DNA of 64,000 nucleotides from Gracilibacillus lacisalsi DSM 19029 (GCF_000377765.1 NZ_KB898673.1:13094-77093); one strand, 5' to 3'; positions 24,505 to 33,170 are shown, counted from the first letter of the stretch. Translations and numbers: made by a program. Notes: a model not told the origin generated them from the sequence alone.

Positions 24505-26670
24505 ATGAAGAAAACCGTAGTGTTAGCGGAAAAGCCTTCTGTTGCTCGGGATATAGCTCGAGTATTACAGTGTAATAAAAAAGGAAATGGCTTTTTAGAA
24601 GGTCAAAAATATATCGTTACCTGGGCGTTAGGACATTTAGTTACACTAGCAGATCCCGAGGTTTACGATGATAAATATAAAACATGGAAACTGGATGAAT
24701 TGCCGATGTTACCAGAGCGTTTGAAATTAGTAGTAATTAAGAAAACCGGCAAACAGTTTCAATCAGTAAAAAGTCAGCTTGTTCGAAAAGATGTGCAGGA
24801 TATCGTGATTGCTACGGATGCTGGACGAGAAGGGGAATTAGTGGCTCGTTGGATTTTGGAAAAGGTTCGTGTGAACAAACCCTTCAAAAGATTATGGATC
24901 TCTTCTGTAACAGATCAAGCGATTAAGCAAGGTTTTCAAAACTTAAAACCAGCCAAACAATACGATAACCTCTATGCATCAGCAGTTGCTCGCTCAGAAG
25001 CTGACTGGTATGTCGGATTGAATGCAACGAGAGCGCTAACGACGAAATATAATGCGCAACTATCAAGTGGTCGTGTACAAACCCCAACTCTGGCGATGAT
25101 TGCATCAAGAGAAAAGGAAATTAAACAATTCCAGCCGAAAAAGTATTTTCAAATCAAGGCGCGAACAAAGGACGGCATTACTCTAACTTGGCGAAATACT
25201 AAAGGAGAAACACGCCTGTTTGATCAATCAACGGCAAAAGAGCTTCAATCCAGATTGCAAAATAAACCGTTAACCGTCACTCATATCGACAAAAAGAATA
25301 AAAAAAGCTATGCACCTAGCCTTTATGACTTAACCGATTTGCAGCGAGATGCAAACCGTATTTTCGGTTTCTCCGGAAAACAAACATTATCGATCATGCA
25401 GAAGCTATATGAACAGCATAAAGTATTGACTTATCCAAGAACTGATTCTAAATATATTTCTACCGATATTGTCCCGACATTAAAGGAACGAGTGACAAGC
25501 TGTGGAGTAGGTCCGTATGCGAAGACAGCAAACAAAATAAAAAAACAGCCGATTAAAGCTCATAAATCGTTTGTTGATAATAGCAAAGTTTCCGACCACC
25601 ATGCGATTATCCCGACAGAAGAGCCGGTGTATCTATCGAAATTATCTGATCAGGAACAGAAAATATATGATCTCGTAATCAAACGTTTCTTAGCTGTTTT
25701 ATTGCCGCCATTTCAATATGAGAAGATTGAGTTGCAGGCAGAAGTAGCTGGTGAAATATTTACTGCTAGTGGGAAAAATGTGATTGACCAAGGCTTTAAA
25801 GCGGTGTATAACCATGACAATGACGATAATGATGAACAAAAAATCAGTGAAATCCAAGAAAAGCATGTCTGGGAAAAACCAACCTTAACATTGAGCGAAG
25901 GGGAGACAAAACCGCCAGAACGCTTAACAGAGGGGACATTACTACAAGCGATGGAAAATCCAGCGAAGTTTTTAGAACAAAATGAAAAACATGCATCCAA
26001 AACGCTACAAGCTACTGGTGGATTAGGAACTGTTGCAACGAGAGCGGATATTATCGAGAAATTGTTCAATACCTTTTACATCGAGAAAAAAGGAAAATAT
26101 CTTCACCTTACGTCAAAAGGTAAACAACTACTGGAGCTTGTACCAGCTGATTTACGTTCTCCGTTGTTAACAGCAGAGTGGGAGAAGAAGCTGAACCAGA
26201 TCGCAAATGGCCAACTGAAGAAAACAGCCTTTATCAGTGAAATTAAAGGATATACCAAGGAAATCGTACACCAGGTGAAAACGACGGATGCCAAGTATAA
26301 ACACGACAACATGACCGGTACGAAATGTCCTAAATGTGGAAAGCTTATGTTAGAAGTAAATGGAAAGAAAGGTCGCATGCTTGTCTGCCAAGATAGAGAG
26401 TGTGGGGAGCGTAAGCCGATCGCCAAGAAAACAAATGCACGTTGCCCAAATTGCCATAAAAGAATGGAACTACGCGGACAAGGTGAAGGACAAACCTTTT
26501 CTTGTGTATGTGGATATCGTGAAAAGTTATCTTCATTTCAAAAACGAAAAGAAAAACAAGGCAAGAATAAGGCAACGAAACGTGATGTAAACAAATATAT
26601 GAAACAGCAGGACGACGAATTTACCAACACTGCATTGGCAGATGCACTTGCGAAATTAAAGAAGAAATAA
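24505..26670 (+). CDS. topB: DNA topoisomerase III (TopB)
   Basis: Type IA topoisomerase of 721 residues, close to Bacillus TopB. It relaxes and decatenates DNA and works with RecQ-type helicases; a recQ gene is 19 kb away. The Toprim domain has VVLAEKPSVARDIA at the start and the metal-binding DAGREGELVARWI. The catalytic Tyr310 is in LTYPRTDSKYIS. Cys pairs near the end (KCPKCGKLM, CQDRECGE, CPNCHKRM, CVCGY) form two zinc-ribbon-like fingers, followed by a Lys-rich tail. Confidence 0.96.
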   Translation: MKKTVVLAEKPSVARDIARVLQCNKKGNGFLEGQKYIVTWALGHLVTLADPEVYDDKYKTWKLDELPMLPERLKLVVIKKTGKQFQSVKSQLVRKDVQDIVIATDAGREGELVARWILEKVRVNKPFKRLWISSVTDQAIKQGFQNLKPAKQYDNLYASAVARSEADWYVGLNATRALTTKYNAQLSSGRVQTPTLAMIASREKEIKQFQPKKYFQIKARTKDGITLTWRNTKGETRLFDQSTAKELQSRLQNKPLTVTHIDKKNKKSYAPSLYDLTDLQRDANRIFGFSGKQTLSIMQKLYEQHKVLTYPRTDSKYISTDIVPTLKERVTSCGVGPYAKTANKIKKQPIKAHKSFVDNSKVSDHHAIIPTEEPVYLSKLSDQEQKIYDLVIKRFLAVLLPPFQYEKIELQAEVAGEIFTASGKNVIDQGFKAVYNHDNDDNDEQKISEIQEKHVWEKPTLTLSEGETKPPERLTEGTLLQAMENPAKFLEQNEKHASKTLQATGGLGTVATRADIIEKLFNTFYIEKKGKYLHLTSKGKQLLELVPADLRSPLLTAEWEKKLNQIANGQLKKTAFISEIKGYTKEIVHQVKTTDAKYKHDNMTGTKCPKCGKLMLEVNGKKGRMLVCQDRECGERKPIAKKTNARCPNCHKRMELRGQGEGQTFSCVCGYREKLSSFQKRKEKQGKNKATKRDVNKYMKQQDDEFTNTALADALAKLKKK

Positions 26671-26674
26671 AAGA

Positions 26675-26714
26675 AAAAAACAACGTGATGGTTAGCTCCG
26701 TCACGTTGTTTTTT
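26675..26714 (+). terminator. Rho-independent terminator of topB
   Basis: Arms aaaaaacaacgtgatg and cgtcacgttgtttttt enclose an 8-base loop (gttagctc), followed by further T residues. Confidence 0.93.
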
Positions 26715-26717
26715 CTT

Positions 26718-26860
26718 ACTTGTAAAGAAAGTATATAGTACGCGGCATGATAGTGTTTTTGTATTATAGGTGGTCATTTGGAAATGATATGTAGACGGAA
26801 AGCAACGCTCCGGCTGCCCGCTTCCCTTTCCGTGGGGTTTTACCTTCAGCTAACTTTTTC
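26718..26860. repeat. Intergenic repeat, family A (left arm only)
   Basis: Starts with the junction motif aaagaaagtatata just after the topB terminator and runs through gcggcatgatagtg, gtagacggaaagcaacgctc, ccctttccgtggggttttac and ttcagctaac. It is nearly identical to 14592-14725 but lacks the right arm. The rest of the gap, to about 27090, shows only faint relatives (ttagcgtaggccactcac) and no gene. Confidence 0.85.
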
Positions 26861-27095
26861 AGGTTTTATACAATGTAAAATAAAAGACATAATGTCCGTA
26901 TGTTAAAAAAATGTAGATCGTTTTTTAGCGTAGGCCACTCACTTTCACATGGCTACTAGGTCAATCACCCGATCTTCTTACACTTATTGACAAGTCACCC
27001 TTGCACATCGGTAAAAAATATACTATAGTAAAAATACGTTCGTATTGAATTTTTTTCCACCTAAGAAAATCAAAGTAAATAAATGATGAAAATAC

Positions 27096-27160
27096 GCCTC
27101 AAGTCTTACATCAAAATATATCTATAGCCCATTATCCAAACCGATAAGACAAACTATCAT
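27096..27160 (+). promoter_or_regulatory. LiaR-type regulated promoter shared with the lia operon
   Basis: From 27096 to 27178 the sequence matches 32014-32096, upstream of liaI, at 64 of 83 positions without a gap. Both have a -10 box tatcat (27155-27160) and a poor -35 box ttatcc (27132-27137) at 17 bases, preceded by gtctta and atatatc words. A weak -35 box with a conserved block upstream is what a promoter activated by a response regulator looks like. Confidence 0.65.
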
Positions 27161-27185
27161 ATAGAGATGGAAGGAGGGGGCGAAG

Positions 27186-27755
27186 GTGAAAAAAGTTTAT
27201 CTTCTTTTCACAGATACTGGAACGCTTTTATCGCGTATGATTAATCTGTGTACAAAATCAACTTTAAATCATGCATCGATTGCTTTTGATTCTTCTTTAA
27301 CAGAAGTATATAGTTTCGGAAGAAAGCATCCATATAATCCTTGGATTGGCGGGTTTGTTAGAGAAAATTTACGCACTCCATTTTTTAGTCATTCGAAATG
27401 TGCAATTTATCAATTATCGATATCAGATGATACATATTATGTATTAAAGCAACGGATAGAAAAAATGGAAGCTGAAACAGATCAATACCGCTATAATTTG
27501 TTAGGTCTATTTGGGGTCCTCTTAAACTTGGAATGGCAACGCGAACACGCTTATTTCTGTTCGGAATTTGTCGTTACCATCTTGAAAGAGGCGGGGATTT
27601 ACGTTGATGAGAAACCGGCATGTCTGGTGAAACCGCAGGACTTAAAAGAGTGGAAAGCGTTAGAATTAATTTATCACGGTGATTTACCCGTTTATTTAGA
27701 GCATCATGGTGGTTATCAAGTGAAAATACCATTATGGAAAAGAATTTATAGTTAA
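27186..27755 (+). CDS. Permuted NlpC/P60 (YiiX-like) protein, predicted LiaR target
   Basis: A 189-residue protein without signal peptide. It shows the two key elements of circularly permuted papain-like NlpC/P60 proteins: His29 in LNHASIAFD near the N-terminus and Cys125 in YFCSEFVVTILKEAG. Family members are thought to hydrolyse amide or ester bonds in lipids or cell wall; the substrate here is unknown. The GTG start follows ggaggggg. The promoter is a near copy of that of liaI, so I predict induction by envelope stress through LiaR. Stand-alone gene with its own terminator. Confidence 0.75.
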   Translation: MKKVYLLFTDTGTLLSRMINLCTKSTLNHASIAFDSSLTEVYSFGRKHPYNPWIGGFVRENLRTPFFSHSKCAIYQLSISDDTYYVLKQRIEKMEAETDQYRYNLLGLFGVLLNLEWQREHAYFCSEFVVTILKEAGIYVDEKPACLVKPQDLKEWKALELIYHGDLPVYLEHHGGYQVKIPLWKRIYS

Positions 27756-27780
27756 CGCAATTATTTATATATTAATTTTT

Positions 27781-27811
27781 CAAGAGTCTTTAACAAGGCT
27801 CTTGTTTTTTT
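27781..27811 (+). terminator. Rho-independent terminator
   Basis: Arms caagagtctt and aaggctcttg around taac, followed by T7. Confidence 0.88.
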
Positions 27812-27900
27812 GGTGAAAGCTCGCTATTGAATATTCCAGTCACAACATTTGCCCAGTTTTTCATAGAATATCTTGAGTAAATGTTTAGGAGGAAAAGAAT

Positions 27901-28494
27901 ATGTACCCATATTACCAGTACGGCTATCCGCAATATCAAATCTATCCTTATGATTTCCGGCAAAATATTATTAATGGGCAGGCGACTTGGACAGAAGGCG
28001 GAAATATAACCCAATGTAATATTCCTTGGTCTTATAATCAATACATGACAGTAGCGGTCAGCACCAATTCCCCTTATCAATGTGGTCAAACGATTAAAGT
28101 AAGAAACCCGCAGAATGCTAGAGAAGTTATTGTGATGGTCGTGGATACAGTACCGAACGCACCGGAAACAAATTTAAACTTGCATCGCAGAGCATTTGAG
28201 GCATTAGGTGTAAATCCATCTGTAGGAGTGTTGTCCATTCAATTTGAACCCTCTCCAGAATTGGAGCAGGTTAAATGGGGGAAGTATTTGTTAGAAGTTA
28301 CCCAGACCGCTTATCCGAACTATAATGTGACAGATTATAGTTTTGTTGAAAAAACACAACCGTCGCAAAATCAAGTGAGAGAAGTCTACGATTATTCTTT
28401 ACAAAACACGCAAGAACGGATAACTGTCAGAGGAACAGTAGTTTATAACCCGACAACAGAACGCGTTATATCATTTGATATTAGAGAACTATAG
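27901..28494 (+). CDS. Double-psi beta-barrel (RlpA-like) protein with DUF3889-like C-terminus
   Basis: A 197-residue protein opening with a Tyr-rich segment (MYPYYQYGYPQYQIYPYDF) and no signal peptide. Residues about 38-118 look like a double-psi beta-barrel: CNIPWSYNQYMTVAVSTN, CGQTIKVRNPQNAREVIVMV, VDTVPNAPETNLNLHRRAFE and GVLSIQFEP. The last 70 residues, with YLLEVTQTAYPNYNVTDYSF and RGTVVYNPTTERVISFDI, resemble DUF3889. Tyr-rich starts are common in spore coat proteins, so a spore or surface role is possible but not shown. ATG preceded by aggaggaaaag. Confidence 0.65.
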   Translation: MYPYYQYGYPQYQIYPYDFRQNIINGQATWTEGGNITQCNIPWSYNQYMTVAVSTNSPYQCGQTIKVRNPQNAREVIVMVVDTVPNAPETNLNLHRRAFEALGVNPSVGVLSIQFEPSPELEQVKWGKYLLEVTQTAYPNYNVTDYSFVEKTQPSQNQVREVYDYSLQNTQERITVRGTVVYNPTTERVISFDIREL

Positions 28495-28500
28495 AATGAG

Positions 28501-28534
28501 AGCACTCGTTTTCCGAATGGCGGGTGCTTTTTTT
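28501..28534 (+). terminator. Rho-independent terminator
   Basis: Arms agcactcg and cgggtgct (one G-T pair) around a 12-base loop, followed by T7. Confidence 0.85.
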
Positions 28535-28540
28535 AGTTGG

Positions 28541-28612
28541 TAAAGAAAGTATAAACGCAGATGTCTAGCCCCGACCTCCAAAAACTAGGAGATTTCCCGA
28601 GAGCGCCCTACT
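28541..28612. repeat. Intergenic repeat, family B (short copy)
   Basis: Junction motif aaagaaagtataaacgcaga followed by tgtctagccccgacctccaa and aaactaggagatttc. It lies just after a terminator, like the other copies. Confidence 0.75.
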
Positions 28613-28722
28613 ATTTAGACAGAATAACATGTCTAATCATATAAGCATATATCCAATCATTTAGAATATATATGTAATTACCATAGAGGTTTGAGCAGTA
28701 CTAGGGTATCAAACACATTTTT

Positions 28723-28736
28723 GTTAAGCGGTTACA
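28723..28736 (+). promoter_or_regulatory. Candidate cre-like operator upstream of TRAP system 1
   Basis: gttaagcggttaca matches the catabolite-responsive element pattern at 12 of 14 positions, with a perfect right half. It is near-palindromic (tgttaa-gcg-gttaca), as expected for a LacI-family site. It lies 70 bases before the TRAP receptor gene. I see no sharp -35/-10 pair nearby. Confidence 0.35.
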
Positions 28737-28805
28737 TGCAAAAGTGAACACTTTGGTTACTAAACAAATTAATGTGTTACATATTTATTTTAGGGGGTAA
28801 TGCAC

Positions 28806-29882
28806 ATGAACAAAAAATGGTTAATGGTAGTGGCAATTTTCTTCAGTTTAGTGTTAGTGCTGGCCGCATGTGGAGGTTCATCCGAGTCTGGAAATGATGC
28901 TGAAGATAACCAAGCGGACACAGAAACTCCAGTAACAGAAGAAAGCAATGATTCTGAAACTGATAGTGAAGAATCATCTGGAGAGACTATTACTTATCGT
29001 CTAGCAGATAATCAACCTGAAGGTTATCCAACGGTAGTAGGTGTTGAAGAATTCGCTAGATTAGTAGAAGAAAAAACAAATGGGCGATATAAAATTGAAG
29101 TTTATGCAGGTGGGCAATTGGGGGATGAAGTAAGTGCCATCGAACAAGTTCAGTTAGGGTCCATTGATTTTGCCCGTGTAAACGCATCTCCATTAACGCA
29201 ATTTAATGAACAAATAGGTGTATTATCTATGCCTTATCTTTTTGAAAGTGAAGAACAGAAGTGGGAGAAGTTAAATGGAGAAATAGGAAAAGAACTTTTG
29301 GAAACATTTGAAGGCTCTGGTTTAGTTGGATTAGCTTTTTATGATTCCGGGGAAAGAGCATTTTATAATACAGAACAGCCTGTAACATCTCCAGATGATT
29401 TAGCTGGAATGAAAATTCGTGTCCAACAATCTGATTTAGCGATTTCAGTTGTCGAAGCACTTGGAGCTTCCGCTACACCAATGGCATACGAAGAAGTATA
29501 TTCCGGTCTTCAAACAGGAGTTATTGATGGAGCAGAAAATAACTTTCCAAGTTACTATACAGTTAACCACTATGAGGTAGCACCATATTACACATTACCA
29601 GGTTATACGGGGACACCCGAGGTAGTAATTGCCTCTCAACAAGTTTGGGATACCTTAAGTGACGAAGATAAACAAGCATTTAGTGAAGCGGCACTTGAAT
29701 CTGTTGAAGCGCAGCGTCAAGCTTGGGCAGAACTTACAGAAGAATCACGAACTGCGGTGGAAGAAGCTGGGTCTGAGATAACAGAAGTAGAAGATATTTC
29801 AGAATGGAGAGATGCTGTTCAACCTGTATATGATGAATTTGGTGACCAATACGGAGAATGGATCGACAAACTATCAGATTAG
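28806..29882 (+). CDS. TRAP transporter solute-binding lipoprotein (DctP family), system 1
   Basis: Receptor of a tripartite ATP-independent periplasmic transporter, which takes up organic or sugar acids using an ion gradient. I use the ATG at 28806, eight bases after aggggg; the ATG at 28800 is too close. The 358-residue protein has a lipoprotein signal ending in LAAC (Cys22), a Ser/Glu-rich linker, then the DctP fold with DDLAGMKIRVQQSDLAISVV and VYSGLQTGVIDGAENNF, where the conserved Arg that grips the carboxylate is in KIRVQ. The two permease genes follow. Substrate not identifiable. Confidence 0.92.
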   Translation: MNKKWLMVVAIFFSLVLVLAACGGSSESGNDAEDNQADTETPVTEESNDSETDSEESSGETITYRLADNQPEGYPTVVGVEEFARLVEEKTNGRYKIEVYAGGQLGDEVSAIEQVQLGSIDFARVNASPLTQFNEQIGVLSMPYLFESEEQKWEKLNGEIGKELLETFEGSGLVGLAFYDSGERAFYNTEQPVTSPDDLAGMKIRVQQSDLAISVVEALGASATPMAYEEVYSGLQTGVIDGAENNFPSYYTVNHYEVAPYYTLPGYTGTPEVVIASQQVWDTLSDEDKQAFSEAALESVEAQRQAWAELTEESRTAVEEAGSEITEVEDISEWRDAVQPVYDEFGDQYGEWIDKLSD

Positions 29883-29942
29883 TCAAATAGAATAAGAAAG
29901 GGAGAACGTCTCGTCCCTTTCTTTATTCTGGGGGGAAATAGT

Positions 29943-30473
29943 ATGGGTATTTTAAAAAAAATCAAACTACTGATTGATAAGCTATTTTTATTTACGGCAC
30001 TAACTATGCTTTCAGTGATGGTAATTGTTATTGTGATACAAGTTTTCTCTCGACAGTTATTTAGTTATACTCCATCATGGTCAGAAGAGCTTTCCAGGGT
30101 GTTACTGATCTGGATTAGCTTTTTAGGAGTGGCATACGGTGTGAAGGAAAAGCTGCATATTGCGCTCGGGCTTTTTGTTCATATGCTGCCAAAGCCGGTA
30201 CAGCATATATTGGACCTGTTTTCCAAGTTACTACTAATAGGATTTGGAATCATGATGGTTTACTACGGTTATCAATTTACCGTGTTAATGGGTGGCTCGA
30301 CAATGCCAGGCTTAGGATTGAAGTCCAGCTATTTATATGCATGTATTCCGATTGGGGGAGTTTTTCTGATATTGTATGGAGTTGAACTATTATTTCAACG
30401 TGGATTGTACAAGAACTATACTGAAGAGATAAGTGAGGATGAGGATTATGGAAATAACCATACTGCTAGGTAG
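29943..30473 (+). CDS. TRAP transporter small permease (DctQ family), system 1
   Basis: A 176-residue membrane protein with four segments. DctQ-type signature SWSEELSRVLLIWISFLGVA followed by GVKEKLHIALG. It forms the membrane unit with the large permease, whose start lies 26 bases inside this gene's 3' end. It starts after a gggggaaa site, 60 bases downstream of the receptor gene. Confidence 0.9.
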   Translation: MGILKKIKLLIDKLFLFTALTMLSVMVIVIVIQVFSRQLFSYTPSWSEELSRVLLIWISFLGVAYGVKEKLHIALGLFVHMLPKPVQHILDLFSKLLLIGFGIMMVYYGYQFTVLMGGSTMPGLGLKSSYLYACIPIGGVFLILYGVELLFQRGLYKNYTEEISEDEDYGNNHTAR

Positions 30474-31728
30474 CTTTGTCCTATTATTATTACTTCGTGT
30501 ACCAATTGCATTAACCTTAATCATATCCTCTATATTAACAGGTTTATATATGGATATCGATCCAGCGGCTATATTACAACGTATGGTAAGTGGGATGAAT
30601 TCGTTTTCGTTATTAGCTATTCCATTCTTTATTTTAGCTGGTGAAATAATGAATGAGGGTGGCATTTCGAGGAGGCTGATTAACTTTGCCAATGTCATTA
30701 TAGGTAAAATCCGCGGAGGGTTAGCTATGGTGAATGTGCTGGCTAGTACTTTTTTTGGTGGTATTTCTGGATCAGCTCTAGCGGATACATCTTCACTAGG
30801 TTCTGTACTTATTCCCATGATGAAGAAAAACGGATATGATTCGGATTACGCGGTATCGGTAACGATTTCAAGTGCTGCGCAAGGCGTTTTAATTCCTCCC
30901 AGCCATAATATGATTATTTATTCAACAGCTGCCGGCGGTGTTTCGGTAGGAGCCTTGTTTATGGGAGGGTTAGGACCTGGGCTATTGTTAGGATTGGCAT
31001 TTATGATATTGACCTATATGATTGCTGTAAAACGAAATTATCCAGCAGGTGATATTATTAAGAAAAAAGATGTTCCGAAGATTCTTTGGGAAGGCATATT
31101 AGGTTTATTTACAGTGGTTATCATTATGGGTGGAATTCTTAGTGGTTTCTTTACAGCTACAGAATCGGCGGCAATAGGTGCACTTTATGCCTTTATCATC
31201 ACCTTTTTTATCTATAGAGAAATAACATTGAAGCATATGAAAGTAATCCTGCATAAAACATTTAAAACGTTAGCGATGGTTATGTTCCTAATTGCAACAT
31301 CTTCTTCCTTTGGATGGCTGTTAGCGTTATTGCAAGTACCAAAAATGGTATCGGACACATTGATCGGTATTTCACCGAATGATTATATAACCATATTATT
31401 TATTGTCCTCATTCTATTGGCATTAGGGATGGTAATGGATATGGCACCACTTATTTTAATCGCTACACCTATTTTGTTGCCAGTTGCGATGAATGTTGGA
31501 ATTGATCCGGTTCACTTTGGTGTATTACTTATTTTGTGTTTAGCAGTAGGGCTTGTGACACCTCCAGTTGGCTCAGTGTTATTTGTTGGTTCTGCGATAG
31601 GGAGGATCTCGGTTGAAAGAGCATCACTTGGAATGCTTCCATTCTACGCAGCCATGATTGTAATATTATTAGTAGTAGCCTACTTCCCACAAGTATCCCT
31701 ATTCCTGCCAACACTGTTTGGCTATTAG
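30448..31728 (+). CDS. TRAP transporter large permease (DctM family), system 1
   Basis: A 426-residue membrane protein with about 12 segments, the ion-coupled transport subunit. Typical DctM stretches are AIPFFILAGEIMNEGGISRR, FFGGISGSALADTSSLGSVL, VLIPPSHNMIIYS and GLVTPPVGSVLFVG. I use the ATG at 30448, nine bases after gagg; a GTG at 30433 is also in frame. The overlap with dctQ points to coupled translation. A terminator follows. Confidence 0.92.
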   Translation: MEITILLGSFVLLLLLRVPIALTLIISSILTGLYMDIDPAAILQRMVSGMNSFSLLAIPFFILAGEIMNEGGISRRLINFANVIIGKIRGGLAMVNVLASTFFGGISGSALADTSSLGSVLIPMMKKNGYDSDYAVSVTISSAAQGVLIPPSHNMIIYSTAAGGVSVGALFMGGLGPGLLLGLAFMILTYMIAVKRNYPAGDIIKKKDVPKILWEGILGLFTVVIIMGGILSGFFTATESAAIGALYAFIITFFIYREITLKHMKVILHKTFKTLAMVMFLIATSSSFGWLLALLQVPKMVSDTLIGISPNDYITILFIVLILLALGMVMDMAPLILIATPILLPVAMNVGIDPVHFGVLLILCLAVGLVTPPVGSVLFVGSAIGRISVERASLGMLPFYAAMIVILLVVAYFPQVSLFLPTLFGY

Positions 31729-31750
31729 CCGTATGATCTATATAAGAGTA

Positions 31751-31787
31751 AACACACGCATTCCGTTTTCACGAAATGCGTGTGTTC
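31751..31787 (+). terminator. Rho-independent terminator of TRAP operon 1
   Basis: Arms aacacacgcatt and aatgcgtgtgtt around a loop of about 12 bases. The T-run is short (ttcctaattt). Confidence 0.8.
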
Positions 31788-31872
31788 CTAATTTAACGAA
31801 ATAGTCCCCGGCAATGGAAAAAATGTGCAAAAAAGTGGGTATAGATTATCTCCCGGTAAATCCGGGCTGAGT

Positions 31873-31917
31873 GCGGACATTTACCAAATTGAACCAAATG
31901 ACGAATTAAATGTCCGC
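31873..31917. repeat. Short copy of the gcggacat palindromic element
   Basis: One gcggacat (31873) and one atgtccgc (31910) with aaat/attt sequence between them, a single-unit version of the 181-bp elements at 16358 and 37261. The rest of the gap to the lia promoter shows no gene. Confidence 0.75.
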
Positions 31918-32013
31918 TCAAGCAACCTTTCTCCAAAATCGAATCTGAACGACTGACTGAGTTGGGGAGGAACTTGATTTGAACTGTGACACGCATGGTC
32001 CTAGTAAAAATAA

Positions 32014-32078
32014 GCCTCGGGTCTTAGTCTAAAATATATCCGCAGTCCGTTACCCAAATCGATGAGACAAGCTATCAT
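32014..32078 (+). promoter_or_regulatory. lia operon promoter with presumed LiaR site
   Basis: -10 box tatcat (32073-32078) and poor -35 box ttaccc (32050-32055), spacing 17. Upstream lie gtcttagtctaaa and atatatcc. The block 32014-32096 is shared with 27096-27178. In Bacillus subtilis, liaI expression depends on phosphorylated LiaR bound upstream of its promoter; by position this block should hold that site. Confidence 0.7.
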
Positions 32079-32103
32079 TAAGTTATGGAAGGAGGGAACG
32101 CAA

Positions 32104-32412
32104 TTGAAAACATTTCTACTTATCAGTTTAGCGGTGATCGCCTCAATCATTTTATTAGCAAATCTAGGTCCGATGATCATGCTATTGATTAGTGTGGTAC
32201 TTGCTTACTATGGTGTGAAGCAATTCATCTTAGCGAATACTACCGGAAAAAAAGTCGGCTGGGGAATAGTCATCTTAATCGGTGTTTCCATGTCACTGTC
32301 GAACATACCGGCACTAATCGGTGTAGTAGCTTTAGTCGTATTGTATTACAGTTATAAAAAATATCAGGAAGAAAAAGAACGTCAAGATTACTTAGAGTGG
32401 GACAAGCTTTAA
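32104..32412 (+). CDS. liaI: LiaI-like small membrane protein
   Basis: A 102-residue protein, almost entirely hydrophobic, with three to four membrane segments and a charged C-terminal tail (KKYQEEKERQDYLEWDKL). I take the TTG at 32104, eight bases after aaggaggg. The longer frame from an ATG at 32062 would start inside the predicted promoter. In Bacillus, LiaI anchors the phage-shock protein LiaH to the membrane under envelope stress. The gene lies 23 bases before the PspA-like gene, so the pair matches liaIH. Confidence 0.82.
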   Translation: MKTFLLISLAVIASIILLANLGPMIMLLISVVLAYYGVKQFILANTTGKKVGWGIVILIGVSMSLSNIPALIGVVALVVLYYSYKKYQEEKERQDYLEWDKL

Positions 32413-32435
32413 TTCAAATGAAGGAGGAATATAAT

Positions 32436-33065
32436 ATGTCAAACTTATTTACACGTATTAAAGATTCGGTGATGGCAGATTTACACGAGGCTATGGATCG
32501 AAAAGAGGAGAAAAATCCAATCGCACACGTTAACCAGTACATTCGTGAGTGTGAGCAGGAAGTAAAGAAGATCAAACGGTTGGTGGAAAAACAATATGAA
32601 ATAAAACAGGATATTGCAAAAGAATTAAACCATGCCAAAATGATGGTTGAAAAGCGTAAACGCCAAGTCCAATTAGCAGAAGAAATGCAAGAAACGGAAT
32701 TGAAGACGGAGGCACAAACAGAATTAGAGCAATTCGAAGCACGCGTTGCTCATTTAAATGAAATGTCCGATAAATCAGTCAAAGATCTAGAAACCCTTGA
32801 GACAAAATATGTCCAAATGAAACAGAAATTAAAGGATCTATATGTTAAGCGACTGGAATTACGCAGCAGAGAAAATGTTGCTCGTACGAAACAAGGGATG
32901 AACAAAGTGTTGGAAACCGAATTAGTTTCTAAGAGTGCTTCGAAATTTGCAGAGCTTGAGAGCTACATTGAACGCATTGAACAGCGTGTTCAATCAGATT
33001 ATCGCCTGCATACTTTAGATGCACGCTTTCAAGAATTAGAAAAAAAAGCTACAACAAACAACTAA
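32436..33065 (+). CDS. liaH: Phage-shock protein A family protein, LiaH
   Basis: A 209-residue PspA/IM30 protein, nearly all helical and predicted coiled coil. It begins SNLFTRIKDSVMADLHEAMD and has NPIAHVNQYIRECEQEVKKI, typical of the family. These proteins form large rings or rods that protect the membrane when lipid II cycling or the bilayer is damaged. I use the ATG at 32436, which has aaggaggaa upstream; the ORF is open back to 32397, overlapping liaI. A terminator separates it from liaF. Confidence 0.92.
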   Translation: MSNLFTRIKDSVMADLHEAMDRKEEKNPIAHVNQYIRECEQEVKKIKRLVEKQYEIKQDIAKELNHAKMMVEKRKRQVQLAEEMQETELKTEAQTELEQFEARVAHLNEMSDKSVKDLETLETKYVQMKQKLKDLYVKRLELRSRENVARTKQGMNKVLETELVSKSASKFAELESYIERIEQRVQSDYRLHTLDARFQELEKKATTNN

Positions 33066-33143
33066 AAACATGCTATCCTATAAAGAGGAACTACGATCAT
33101 GGTGGAGTAATTCTCCATGGCCGTTAGTGAAGTAATACAAGTA

Positions 33144-33170
33144 GGTGCAGTCTATACTGCACCTTTTACT
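33144..33170 (+). terminator. Internal terminator between liaH and liaF
   Basis: Perfect 8-bp stem ggtgcagt / actgcacc around ctat, followed by ttttactt. It should limit read-through so that LiaI and LiaH are made in excess over LiaFSR, as described for Bacillus subtilis. A second possible hairpin (tggagtaattctcca) lies at 33101-33115. Confidence 0.82.

Noticed and set aside
26538-26777. 79-codon minus-strand ORF across the end of topB
   Set aside because: Spans the topB terminator and a family A repeat; low-complexity Phe-rich product.
31793-31996. 67-codon minus-strand ORF upstream of the lia operon
   Set aside because: Crosses a gcggacat repeat element, has no ribosome site and no recognisable features.
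32062-32103. N-terminal extension of the LiaI-like protein from the ATG at 32062
   Set aside because: It would begin upstream of the -10 box conserved with the promoter at 27155, so it cannot be transcribed from that promoter.
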